Source of the DNA: Microplitis mediator
Lineage: Eukaryota > Arthropoda > Insecta > Hymenoptera > Braconidae
Direction: 5' to 3'
Assembly (NCBI RefSeq): GCF_029852145.1
Contig: NC_079979.1
Coordinates: 1-64,000 of the forward strand
Length of the DNA: 64,000 bases
In this document: in pieces, positions 13,426 through 27,400 of the stretch
Numbering within the stretch: position 1 is the stretch's first letter
Layout of the letters: each line of letters starts with the position of its first letter
Program-made: the position numbers and the translations under genes
The notes under the pieces: generated by a model
The model's database searches: none
Told to the model about the DNA's origin: nothing
What the model saw: only the letters and a program-made list of their open reading frames with translations

Positions 13426-16400
13426 TTATTGTTCCTTATGGTGTCCTGTAGTAGGAAAGACCACAAAAAGTCCTAAGAAAAATTTATTTTTTGAGTTTCG
13501 ACCCATATAAGGATGGCTGGACATGGGTGGAGATGGGTGGAGATGCCAAAATGTATTTTTTTGAAGAGTAGCCTGTAACTTTTGCCCTGTTGGAAATAAC
13601 TCATCATAATAATAACGTTTTTTGTTCCTTATGGTGTCCTGTAGTAGGAAAGACCACAAAAAGTCCTAAGAAAAATTTATTTTCTGAGTTTTGACCCATA
13701 TAAGGATGGGTGGACATGGGTGGAGATGGGTGGAGATGCCAAAATGTATTTTTTTGAAGAGTAGCCTGTAACTTTTGCCCTGTTGGAAATAACCCAACAC
13801 AATATAAACGTTTTTTGTTCCTTATGGTGTCCTGTAGTAGGAAAGACCACAAAAAGTCCTAAGAAAAATTTATTTTTTGAGTTTCAACCCATATAAGGAT
13901 GGGTGGACATGGGTGGAGATGGGTGGAGATGCCAAAATGTATTTTTTTGAAGAGTAGCCCGTAACTCTTGCCCTGTTGGGAATGATCCAACACAATATAA
14001 ACGTTTATTGTTCCTTATGGTGTCCTGTAGTAGGAAAGACCACAAAAAGTCCTAAGAAAAATTTATTTTTTGAGTTTCGACCCATATAAGGATGGCTGGA
14101 CATGGGTGGAGATGGGAGGAGATGCCAAAATGTATTTTTTTGAAGAGTAGCCTGTAACTTTTGCCCTGTTGGAAATAACTCATCATAATAATAACGTTTT
14201 TTGTTCCTTATGGTGTCCTGTAGTAGGAAAGACCACAAAAAGTCCTAAGAAAAATTTATTTTCTGAGTTTTGACCCATATAAGGATGGGTGGACATGGGT
14301 GGAGATGGGTGGAGATGCCAAAATGTATTTTTTTGAAGAGTAGCCTGTAACTTTTGCCCTGTTGGAAATAACCCAACACAATATAAACGTTTTTTGTTCC
14401 TTATGGTGTCCTGTAGTAGGAAAGACCACAAAAAGTCCTAAGAAAAATTTATTTTTTGAGTTTCAACCCATATAAGGATGGGTGGACATGGGTGGAGATG
14501 GGTGGAGATGCCAAAAAGTATTTTTTTGAAGAATAGCCCGTAACTTTTGCCCTGTTGAGAATAACTCATCATAATAATAACGTTTTTCGTTCCTTATGGT
14601 GTCCTGTAGTAGGAAAGACCACAAAAAGTCCTGAGAAAAATTTATTTTTTGAGTTTCGACCCATATAAGGATGGCTGGACATGGGTGGAGATGGGTGGAG
14701 ATGCCAAAATGTATTTTTATGAAGAGTAGCCCGTAACTTTTGCCCTGTTGGGAATAACTCATCATAATAATAACGTTTATTGTTCCTTATGGTGTCCTGT
14801 AGTAGGAAAGACCACAAAAAGTCCTGAGAAAAATTTATTTTTTGAGTTTCGACCCATATAAGGATGGGTGGACATGGGTGGAGATGGGTGGAGATGCCAA
14901 AATGTATTTTTATGAAGAGTAGCCCGTAACTTTTGCCCTGTTGGGAATAACTCATCATAATAATAACGTTTTTTGTTCCTTATGGTGTCCTGTAGTAGGA
15001 AAGACCACAAAAAGTCCTGAGAAAAATTTATTTTTTGAGTTTCGACCCATATAAGGATGGGTGGACATGGGTGGAGATGGGTGGAGATGCCAAAATGTAT
15101 TTTTTTGAAGAGTAGCCCGTAACTCTTGCCCTGTTGGAAATAACCCAACACAATATTAACGTTTTTTGTTCCTTATGGTGTCCTGTAGTAGGAAAGACCA
15201 CAAAAAGTCTTGAGAAAAATTTATTTTTTGAGTTTCGACCCATATAAGGATGGCTGGACATGGGTGGAGATGGGTGGAGATGCCAAAATGTATTTTTTTG
15301 AAGAGTAGCCCGTAACTTTTGCCCTGTTGGGAATAACTCATCATAATAATAACGTTTTTTGTTCCTTATGGTGTCCTGTAGTAGGAAAGACCACAAAGAG
15401 TCCTGAGAAAAATTTATTTTTTGAGTTTCGACCCATATAAGGATGGCTGGACATGGGTGGAGATGGGTGGAGATGCCAAAATGTATTTTTTTGAAGAGTA
15501 GCCCGTAACTTTTGCCCTGTTGGGAATAACTCATCATAATAATAACGTTTATTGTTCCTTATGGTGTCCTGTAGTAGGAAAGACCACAAAGAGTCCTGAG
15601 AAAAATTTATTTTTTAAGTTTCGACCCATATAAGGATGGGTGGACATGGGTGGAGATGGGTGGAGATGCCAAAATGTATTTTTTTGAAGAGTAGCCTGTA
15701 ACTTTTGCCCTGTTGGGAATAACCCAACACAATATAAACGTTTTTTGTTCCTTATGGTGTCCTGTAGTAGGAAAGACCACAAAAAGTCCTGAGAAAAATT
15801 TATTTTCTGAGTTTCGACCCATATAAGGATGGCTGGACATGGGTGGAGATGGGTGGAGATGCCAAAATGTATTTTTTTGAAGAGTAGCCTGTAACTTTTG
15901 CCCTGTTGGAAATAACTCATCATAATAATAACGTTTTTTGTTCCTTATGGTGTCCTGTAGTAGGAAAGACCACAAAAAGTCCTGAGAAAAATTTATTTTT
16001 TGAGTTTCGACCCATATAAGGATGGCTGGACATGGGTGGAGATGGGTGGAGATGCCAAAATGTATTTTTTTGAAGAGTAGCCCGTAACTTTTGCCCTGTT
16101 GGGAATAACTCATCATAATAATAACGTTTATTGTTCCTTATGGTGTCCTGTAGTAGGAAAGACCACAAAAAGTCCTAAGAAAAATTTATTTTTTGAGTTT
16201 CGACCCATATAAGGATGGCTGGACATGGGTGGAGATGGGTGGAGATGCCAAAATGTATTTTTTTGAAGAGTAGCCTGTAACTTTTGCCCTGTTGGAAATA
16301 ACTCATCATAATAATAACGTTTTTTGTTCCTTATGGTGTCCTGTAGTAGGAAAGACCACAAAAAGTCCTAAGAAAAATTTATTTTCTGAGTTTTGACCCA

Positions 16401-19400
16401 TATAAGGATGGGTGGACATGGGTGGAGATGGGTGGAGATGCCAAAATGTATTTTTTTGAAGAGTAGCCTGTAACTTTTGCCCTGTTGGAAATAACCCAAC
16501 ACAATATAAACGTTTTTTGTTCCTTATGGTGTCCTGTAGTAGGAAAGACCACAAAAAGTCCTAAGAAAAATTTATTTTTTGAGTTTCAACCCATATAAGG
16601 ATGGGTGGACATGGGTGGAGATGGGTGGAGATGCCAAAATGTATTTTTTTGAAGAGTAGCCCGTAACTCTTGCCCTGTTGGGAATGATCCAACACAATAT
16701 AAACGTTTATTGTTCCTTATGGTGTCCTGTAGTAGGAAAGACCACAAAAAGTCCTAAGAAAAATTTATTTTTTGAGTTTCGACCCATATAAGGATGGCTG
16801 GACATGGGTGGAGATGGGTGGAGATGCCAAAATGTATTTTTTTGAAGAGTAGCCTGTAACTTTTGCCCTGTTGGAAATAACTCATCATAATAAAAACGTT
16901 TTTTGTTCCTTATGGTGTCCTGTAGTAGGAAAGACCACAAAAAGTCCTAAGAAAAATTTATTTTCTGAGTTTTGACCCATATAAGGATGGGTGGACATGG
17001 GTGGAGATGGGTGGAGATGCCAAAATGTATTTTTTTGAAGAGTAGCCTGTAACTTTTGCCCTGTTGGAAATAACCCAACACAATATAAACGTTTTTTGTT
17101 CCTTATGGTGTCCTGTAGTAGGAAAGACCACAAAAAGTCCTAAGAAAAATTTATTTTTTGAGTTTCAACCCATATAAGGATGGGTGGACATGGGTGGAGA
17201 TGGGTGGAGATGCCAAAATGTATTTTTATGAAGAGTAGCCCGTAACTTTTGCCCTGTTGGGAATAACTCATCATAATAATAACGTTTATTGTTCCTTATG
17301 GTGTCCTGTAGTAGGAAAGACCACAAAAAGTCCTGAGAAAAATTTATTTTTTGAGTTTCGACCCATATAAGGATGGGTGGACATGGGTGGAGATGGGTGG
17401 AGATGCCAAAATGTATTTTTATGAAGAGTAGCCCGTAACTTTTGCCCTGTTGGGAATAACTCATCATAATAATAACGTTTTTTGTTCCTTATGGTGTCCT
17501 GTAGTAGGAAAGACCACAAAAAGTCCTGAGAAAAATTTATTTTTTGAGTTTCGACCCATATAAGGATGGGTGGACATGGGTGGAGATGGGTGGAGATGCC
17601 AAAATGTATTTTTTTGAAGAGTAGCCCGTAACTCTTGCCCTGTTGGAAATAACCCAACACAATATTAACGTTTTTTGTTCCTTATGGTGTCCTGTAGTAG
17701 GAAAGACCACAAAAAGTCTTGAGAAAAATTTATTTTTTGAGTTTCGACCCATATAAGGATGGCTGGACATGGGTGGAGATGGGTGGAGATGCCAAAATGT
17801 ATTTTTTTGAAGAGTAGCCCGTAACTTTTGCCCTGTTGGGAATAACTCATCATAATAATAACGTTTTTTGTTCCTTATGGTGTCCTGTAGTAGGAAAGAC
17901 CACAAAGAGTCCTGAGAAAAATTTATTTTTTGAGTTTCGACCCATATAAGGATGGCTGGACATGGGTGGAGATGGGTGGAGATGCCAAAATGTATTTTTT
18001 TGAAGAGTAGCCCGTAACTTTTGCCCTGTTGGGAATAACTCATCATAATAATAACGTTTATTGTTCCTTATGGTGTCCTGTAGTAGGAAAGACCACAAAG
18101 AGTCCTGAGAAAAATTTATTTTTTAAGTTTCGACCCATATAAGGATGGGTGGACATGGGTGGAGATGGGTGGAGATGCCAAAATGTATTTTTTTGAAGAG
18201 TAGCCTGTAACTTTTGCCCTGTTGGGAATAACTCATCATAATAATAACGTTTTTTGTTCCTTATGGTGTCCTGTAGTAGGAAAGACCACAAAGAGTCCTG
18301 AGAAAAATTTATTTTTTAAGTTTCGACCCATATAAGGATGGGTGGACATGGGTGGAGATGGGTGGAGATGCCAAAATGTATTTTTTTGAAGAGTAGCCTG
18401 TAACTTTTGCCCTGTTGGGAATAACTCATCATAATAATAACGTTTTTTGTTCCTTATGGTGTCCTGTAGTAGGAAAGACCACAAAAAGTCCTGAGAAAAA
18501 TTTATTTTTTGAGTTTCGACCCATATAAGGATGGCTGGACATGGGTGGAGATGGGTGGAGATGCCAAAATGTATTTTTTTGAAGAGTAGCCTGTAACTTT
18601 TGCCCTGTTGGGAATAACTCATCATAATAATAACGTTTTTTGTTCCTTATGGTGTCCTGTAGTAGGAAAGACCACAAAGAGTCCTGAGAAAAATTTATTT
18701 TTTAAGTTTCGACCCATATAAGGATGGGTGGACATGGGTGGAGATGGGTGGAGATGCCAAACTGTATTTTTTTGAAGAGTAGCCTGTAACTTTTGCCCTG
18801 TTGGGAATAACTCATCATAATAATAACGTTTTTTGTTCCTTATGGTGTCCTGTAGTAGGAAAGACCACAAAGAGTCCTGAGAAAAATTTATTTTTTGAGT
18901 TTCGACCCATATAAGGATGGGTGGACATGGGTGGAGATGGGTGGAGATGCCAAAATGTATTTTTTTGGAGAGTAGCCCGTAACTTTTGCCCTGTTGGAAA
19001 TAACCCATCACAATATAAACGTTTTTTGTTCCATATAGTGTCCTGTAGTAGGAAAGACCACAAAAAGTCCTGAGAAAAATTTATTTTTTGAGTTTCGACC
19101 CATATAAGGATGGGTGGACATGGGTGGAGATGGGTGGAGATGCCAAAATGTATTTTTTTGAAGAGTAGCCCGTAACTTTTGCCCTGTTGGGAATAACTCA
19201 TCATAATAATAACGTTTTTTGTTCCTTATGGTGTCCTGTAGTAGGAAAGACCACAAAAAGTCCTGAGAAAAATTTATTTTTTGAGTTTCGACCCATATAA
19301 GGATGGGTGGACATGGGTGGAGATGGGTGGAGATGCCAAAATGTATTTTTTTGAAGAGTAGCCCGTAACTCTTGCCCTGTTGGGAATGACCCAACACAAT

Positions 19401-22400
19401 ATAAACGTTTTTTGTTCCTTATGGTGTCCTGTAGTAGGAAAGACCACAAAAAGTCCTAAGAAAAATTTATTTTTTGAGTTTCGACCCATATAAGGATGGG
19501 TGGACATGGGTGGAGATGGGTGGAGATGCCAAAATGTATTTTTTTGAAGAGTAGCCTGTAACTTTTGCCCTGTTGGAAATAACCCAACACAATACAAACG
19601 TTTTTTGTTCCTTATGGTGTCCTGTAGTAGGAAAGACCACAAAAAGTCCTAAGAAAAATTTATTTTTTGAGTTTCGACCCATATAAGGATGGGTGGACAT
19701 GGGTGGAGATGGGTGGAGATGCCAAAATGTATTTTTTTGAAGAGTAGCCCGTAACTTTTGCCCTGTTGGAAATAACCCATCACAATATAAACGTTTTTTG
19801 TTCCATATAGTGTCCTGTAGTAGGAAAGACCACAAAAAGTCCTGAGAAAAATTTATTTTTTGAGTTTCGACCCATATAAGGATGGGTGGACATGGGTGGA
19901 GATGGGTGGAGATGCCAAAATGTATTTTTATGAAGAGTAGCCCGTAACTTTTGCCCTGTTGGGAATAACTCATCATAATAATAACGTTTTTTGTTCCTTA
20001 TGGTGTCCTGTAGTAGGAAAGACCACAAAAAGTCCTGAGAAAAATTTATTTTTTGAGTTTCGACCCATATAAGGATGGGTGGACATGGGTGGAGATGGGT
20101 GGAGATGCCAAAATGTATTTTTGTGAAGAGTAGCCTGTAACTTTTGCCCTGTTGGAAATAACCCAACACAATATAAACGTTTTTTGTTCCTTATGGTGTC
20201 CTGTAGTAGGAAAGACCACAAAAAGTCCTAAGAAAAATTTATTTTTTGAGTTTCAACCCATATAAGGATGGGTGGACATGGGTGGAGATGCCAAAATGTA
20301 TTTTTATGAAGAGTAGCCCGTAACTTTTGCCCTGTTGGGAATAACTCATCATAATAATAACGTTTTTTGTTCCTTATGGTGTCCTGTAGTAGGAAAGACC
20401 ACAAAAAGTCCTGAGAAAAATTTATTTTTTGAGTTTCGACCCATATAAGGATGGCTGGACATGGGTGGAGATGGGTGGAGATGCCAAAATGTATTTTTTT
20501 GAAGAGTAGCCCGTAACTTTTGCCCTGTTGGGAATAACTCATCATAATAATAACGTTTATTGTTCCTTATGGTGTCCTGTAGTAGGAAAGACCACAAAAA
20601 GTCCTAAGAAAAATTTATTTTTTGAGTTTCGACCCATATAAGGATGGCTGGACATGGGTGGAGATGGGTGGAGATGCCAAAATGTATTTTTTTGAAGAGT
20701 AGCCTGTAACTTTTGCCCTGTTGGAAATAACTCATCATAATAATAACGTTTTTTGTTCCTTATGGTGTCCTGTAGTAGGAAAGACCACAAAAAGTCCTAA
20801 GAAAAATTTATTTTCTGAGTTTTGACCCATATAAGGATGGGTGGACATGGGTGGAGATGGGTGGAGATGCCAAAATGTATTTTTTTGAAGAGTAGCCTGT
20901 AACTTTTGCCCTGTTGGAAATAACCCAACACAATATAAACGTTTTTTGTTCCTTATGGTGTCCTGTAGTAGGAAAGACCACAAAAAGTCCTAAGAAAAAT
21001 TTATTTTTTGAGTTTCGACCCATATAAGGATGGCTGGACATGGGTGGAGATGGGTGGAGATGCCAAAATGTATTTTTTTGAAGAGTAGCCTGTAACTTTT
21101 GCCCTGTTGGAAATAACTCATCATAATAATAACGTTTTTTGTTCCTTATGGTGTCCTGTAGTAGGAAAGACCACAAAAAGTCCTAAGAAAAATTTATTTT
21201 CTGAGTTTTGACCCATATAAGGATGGGTGGACATGGGTGGAGATGGGTGGAGATGCCAAAATGTATTTTTTTGAAGAGTAGCCTGTAACTTTTGCCCTGT
21301 TGGAAATAACCCAACACAATATAAACGTTTTTTGTTCCTTATGGTGTCCTGTAGTAGGAAAGACCACAAAAAGTCCTAAGAAAAATTTATTTTTTGAGTT
21401 TCAACCCATATAAGGATGGGTGGACATGGGTGGAGATGGGTGGAGATGCCAAAATGTATTTTTTTGAAGAATAGCCCGTAACTTTTGCCCTGTTGGGAAT
21501 AACTCATCATAATAATAACGTTTATTGTTCCTTATGGTGTCCTGTAGTAGGAAAGACCACAAAAAGTCCTGAGAAAAATTTATTTTTTGAGTTTCGACCC
21601 ATATAAGGATGGGTGGACATGGGTGGAGATGGGTGGAGATGCCAAAATGTATTTTTATGAAGAGTAGCCTGTAACTTTTGCCCTGTTGGAAATAACCCAA
21701 CACAATATAAACGTTTTTTGTTCCTTATGGTGTCCTGTAGTAGGAAAGACCACAAAAAGTCCTGAGAAAAATTTATTTTTTGAGTTTCGACCCATATAAG
21801 GATGGCTGGACATGGGTGGAGATGGGTGGAGATGCCAAAATGTATTATTATGAAGAGTAGCCCGTAACTTTTGCCCTGTTGGGAATAACTCATCATAATA
21901 ATAACGTTTATTGTTCCTTATGGTGTCCTGTAGTAGGAAAGACCACAAAAAGTCCTGAGAAAAATTTATTTTTTGAGTTTCGACCCATATAAGGATGGGT
22001 GGACATGGGTGGAGATGGGTGGAGATGCCAAAATGTATTTTTATGAAGAGTAGCCCGTAACTTTTGCCCTGTTGGGAATAACTCATCATAATAATAACGT
22101 TTTTTGTTCCTTATGGTGTCCTGTAGTAGGAAAGACCACAAAAAGTCCTGAGAAAAATTTATTTTTTGAGTTTCGACCCATATAAGGATGGGTGGACATG
22201 GGTGGAGATGGGTGGAGATGCCAAAATGTATTTTTTTGAAGAGTAGCCCGTAACTCTTGCCCTGTTGGAAATAACCCAACACAATATTAACGTTTTTTGT
22301 TCCTTATGGTGTCCTGTAGTAGGAAAGACCACAAAAAGTCTTGAGAAAAATTTATTTTTTGAGTTTCGACCCATATAAGGATGGCTGGACATGGGTGGAG

Positions 22401-24405
22401 ATGGGTGGAGATGCCAAAATGTATTTTTTTGAAGAGTAGCCCGTAACTTTTGCCCTGTTGGGAATAACTCATCATAATAATAACGTTTTTTGTTCCTTAT
22501 GGTGTCCTGTAGTAGGAAAGACCACAAAGAGTCCTGAGAAAAATTTATTTTTTGAGTTTCGACCCATATAAGGATGGCTGGACATGGGTGGAGATGGGTG
22601 GAGATGCCAAAATGTATTTTTTTGAAGAGTAGCCCGTAACTTTTGCCCTGTTGGGAATAACTCATCATAATAATAACGTTTATTGTTCCTTATGGTGTCC
22701 TGTAGTAGGAAAGACCACAAAGAGTCCTGAGAAAAATTTATTTTTTAAGTTTCGACCCATATAAGGATGGGTGGACATGGGTGGAGATGGGTGGAGATGC
22801 CAAAATGTATTTTTTTGAAGAGTAGCCTGTAACTTTTGCCCTGTTGGGAATAACTCATCATAATAATAACGTTTTTTGTTCCTTATGGTGTCCTGTAGTA
22901 GGAAAGACCACAAAGAGTCCTGAGAAAAATTTATTTTTTAAGTTTCGACCCATATAAGGATGGGTGGACATGGGTGGAGATGGGTGGAGATGCCAAAATG
23001 TATTTTTTTGAAGAGTAGCCTGTAACTTTTGCCCTGTTGGGAATAACTCATCATAATAATAACGTTTTTTGTTCCTTATGGTGTCCTGTAGTAGGAAAGA
23101 CCACAAAAAGTCCTGAGAAAAATTTATTTTTTGAGTTTCGACCCATATAAGGATGGCTGGACATGGGTGGAGATGGGTGGAGATGCCAAAATGTATTTTT
23201 TTGAAGAGTAGCCTGTAACTTTTGCCCTGTTGGGAATAACTCATCATAATAATAACGTTTTTTGTTCCTTATGGTGTCCTGTAGTAGGAAAGACCACAAA
23301 AAGTCCTGAGAAAAATTTATTTTTTGAGTTTCGACCCATATAAGGATGGGTGGACATGGGTGGAGATGGGTGGAGATGCCAAAATGTATTTTTTTGAAGA
23401 GTAGCCCGTAACTCTTGCCCTGTTGGGAATGACCCAACACAATATAAACGTTTTTTGTTCCTTATGGTGTCCTGTAGTAGGAAAGACCACAAAAAGTCCT
23501 AAGAAAAATTTATTTTTTGAGTTTCGACCCATATAAGGATGGGTGGACATGGGTGGAGATGGGTGGAGATGCCAAAATGTATTTTTTTGAAGAGTAGCCC
23601 GTAACTTTTGCCCTGTTGGGAATAACTCATCATAATAATAACGTTTTTTGTTCCTTATGGTGTCCTGTAGTAGGAAAGACCACAAAAAGTCCTGAGAAAA
23701 ATTTATTTTTTGAGTTTCGACCCATATAAGGATGGGTGGACATGGGTGGAGATGGGTGGAGATGCCAAAATGTATTTTTTTGAAGAGTAGCCCGTAACTC
23801 TTGCCCTGTTGGGAATGACCCAACACAATATAAACGTTTTTTGTTCCTTATGGTGTCCTGTAGTAGGAAAGACCACAAAAAGTCCTAAGAAAAATTTATT
23901 TTTTGAGTTTCGACCCATATAAGGATGGGTGGACATGGGTGGAGATGGGTGGAGATGCCAAAATGTATTTTTTTGAAGAGTAGCCTGTAACTTTTGCCCT
24001 GTTGGAAATAACCCAACACAATACAAACGTTTTTTGTTCCTTATGGTGTCCTGTAGTAGGAAAGACCACAAAAAGTCCTAAGAAAAATTTATTTTTTGAG
24101 TTTCGACCCATATAAGGATGGGTGGACATGGGTGGAGATGGGTGGAGATGCCAAAATGTATTTTTTTGAAGAGTAGCCCGTAACTTTTGCCCTGTTGGAA
24201 ATAACCCATCACAATATAAACGTTTTTTGTTCCATATAGTGTCCTGTAGTAGGAAAGACCACAAAAAGTCCTGAGAAAAATTTATTTTTTGAGTTTCGAC
24301 CCATATAAGGATGGGTGGACATGGGTGGAGATGGGTGGAGATGCCAAAATGTATTTTTATGAAGAGTAGCCCGTAACTTTTGCCCTGTTGGGAATAACTC
24401 ATCAT
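13426..24405. repeat. Large nested block duplications within satellite B
   Basis: Ordered series of variant monomers recur at fixed offsets. 13426-14431 matches 16128-17133 (2702 bp, 14 units). 14777-15900 matches 17286-18098 (2509 bp, 13 units), and this region matches again from 21908 (4622 bp, 24 units minus one 10-bp module). 16128-16554 matches 20557-20983, and 19274-19976 matches 23703-24405 (4429 bp, 23 units minus one module). Rare tags such as agtcttgagaa (near 15210, 17717, 22339) track the copies. The array therefore grew by copying multi-kilobase segments. Confidence 0.85.
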
Positions 24406-27400
24406 AATAATAACGTTTTTTGTTCCTTATGGTGTCCTGTAGTAGGAAAGACCACAAAAAGTCCTGAGAAAAATTTATTTTTTGAGTTTCGACCCATATA
24501 AGGATGGGTGGACATGGGTGGAGATGGGTGGAGATGCCAAAATGTATTTTTGTGAAGAGTAGCCCGTAACTTTTGCCCTGTTGGAAATGACCCCACACAA
24601 TATAAACGTTTTTTGTTCCTTATGGTGTCCTGTAGTAGAAAGACCACAAAAAGTCCTGAGAAAAATTTATTTTCTGAGTTTCGACCCATATAAGGATGGG
24701 TGGACATGGGTGGAGATGGGTGGAGATGCCAAAATGTATTTTTTTGAAGAGTAGCCCGTAACTTTTGCCCTGTTGGAAATAACCCCACACAATATAAACG
24801 TTTTTTGTTCCTTATGGTGTCCTGTAGTAGGAAAGACCACAAAAAGTCCTAAGAAAAATTTATTTTCTGAGTTTCGACCCATATGAGGATGGGTGGACAT
24901 GGGTGGAGATGGGTGGAGATGCCAAAATGTATTTTTTTGAAGAGTAGCCTGTAACTTTTGCCCTGTTGGAAATAACCCAACACAATATAAACGTTTTTTG
25001 TTCCTTATGGTGTCCTGTAGTAGGAAAGACCACAAAAAGTCCTGAGAAAAATTTATTTTCTGAGTTTCGACCCATATAAGGATGGGTGGACATGGGTGGA
25101 GATGGGTGGAGATGCCAAAATGTATTTTTTTAAAGAGTCGCCTGTAACTTTTGCCCTGTTGGAAATAACCCAACACAATACAAACGTTTTTTGTTCCTTA
25201 TGGTGTCCTGTAGTAGGAAAGACCACAAAAAGTCCTAAGAAAAATTTATTTTTTGAGTTTCAACCCATATAAGGATGGGTGGACATGGGTGGAGATGGGT
25301 GGAGATGCCAAAATGTATTTTTTTGAAGAGTAGCCCGTAACTTTTGCCCTGTTGGGAATAACTCATCATAATAATAACGTTTTTTGTTCCTTATGGTGTC
25401 CTGTAGTAGGAAAGACCACAACAAGTCCTGAGAAAAATTTATTTTTTGAGTTTCGACCCATATAAGGATGGGTGGACATGGGTGGAGATGGGTGGAGATG
25501 CCAAAATGTATTTTTTTGGAGAGTAGCCCGTAACTTTTGCCCTGTTGGAAATAACCCATCACAATATAAACGTTTTTTGTTCCTTATGGTGTCCTGTAGT
25601 AGGAAAGACCACAAAAAGTCCTGAGAAAAATTTATTTTTTGAGTTTCGACCCATATAAGGATGGGTGGACATGGGTGGAGATGGGTGGAGATGCCAAAAT
25701 GTATTTTTTTGAAGAGTAGCCTGTAACTTTTGCCCTGTTGGAAATAACCCAACACAATATAAACGTTTTTTGTTCCTTATGGTGTCCTGTAGTAGGAAAG
25801 ACCACAACAAGTCCTGAGAAAAATTTATTTTTTGAGTTTCGACCCATATAAGGATGGGTGGACATGGGTGGAGATGGGTGGAGATGCCAAAATGTATTTT
25901 TTTGAAGAGTAGCCTGTAACTTTTGCCCTGTTGGAAATAACCCAACACAATACAAACGTTTTTTGTTCCTTATGGTGTCCTGTAGTAGGAAAGACCACAA
26001 AAAGTCCTAAGAAAAATTTATTTTTTGAGTTTCGACCCATATAAGGATGGGTGGACATGGGTGGAGATGGGTGGAGATGCCAAAATGTATTTTTATGGAG
26101 AGTAGCCCGTAACTTTTGCCCTGTTGGGAATAACTCATCATAATAATAACGTTTTTTGTTCCTTATGGTGTCCTGTAGTAGGAAAGACCACAAAGAGTCC
26201 TGAGAAAAATTTATTTTTTGAGTTTCGACCCATATAAGGATGGGTGGACATGGGTGGAGATGGGTGGAGATGCCAAAATGTATTTCTTTGGAGAGTAGCC
26301 CGTAACTTTTGCCCTGTTGGAAATAACCCATCACAATATAAACGTTTTTTGTTCCATATAGTGTCCTGTAGTAGGAAAGACCACAAAAAGTCCTGAGAAA
26401 AATTTATTTTTTGAGTTTCGACCCATATAAGGATGGGTGGACATGGGTGGAGATGGGTGGAGATGCCAAAATGTATTTTTTTGAAGAGTAGCCCGTAACT
26501 CTTGCCCTGTTGGGAATGACCCAACACAATATAAACGTTTTTTGTTCCTTATGGTGTCCTGTAGTAGGAAAGACCACAAAAAGTCCTAAGAAAAATTTAT
26601 TTTTTGAGTTTCGACCCATATAAGGATGGGTGGACATGGGTGGAGATGGGTGGAGATGCCAAAATGTATTTTTTTGAAGAGTAGCCTGTAACTTTTGCCC
26701 TGTTGGAAATAACCCAACACAATACAAACGTTTTTTGTTCCTTATGGTGTCCTGTAGTAGGAAAGACCACAAAAAGTCCTAAGAAAAATTTATTTTTTGA
26801 GTTTCGACCCATATAAGGATGGGTGGACATGGGTGGAGATGGGTGGAGATGCCAAAATGTATTTTTTTGAAGAGTAGCCCGTAACTTTTGCCCTGTTGGA
26901 AATAACTCATCATAATAATAACGTTTTTTGTTCCTTATGGTGTCCTGTAGTAGGAAAGACCACAAAAAGTCCTGAGAAAAATTTATTTTTTGAGTTTCGA
27001 CCCATATAAGGATGGGTGGACATGGGTGGAGATGGGTGGAGATGCCAAAATGTATTTTTATGAAGAGTAGCCCGTAACTTTTGCCCTGTTGGGAATAACT
27101 CATCATAATAATAACGTTTTTTGTTCCTTATGGTGTCCTGTAGTAGGAAAGACTACAAAAAGTCCTGAGAAAAATTTATTTTTTGAGTTTCGACCCATAT
27201 AAGGATGGGTGGACATGGGTGGAGATGGGTGGAGATGCCAAAATGTATTTTTGTGAAGAGTAGCCCGTAACTTTTGCCCTGTTGGAAATAACCCCACACA
27301 ATATAAACGTTTTTTGTTCCTTATGGTGTCCTGTAGTAGAAAGACCACAAAAAGTCCTGAGAAAAATTTATTTTCTGAGTTTCGACCCATATAAGGATGG

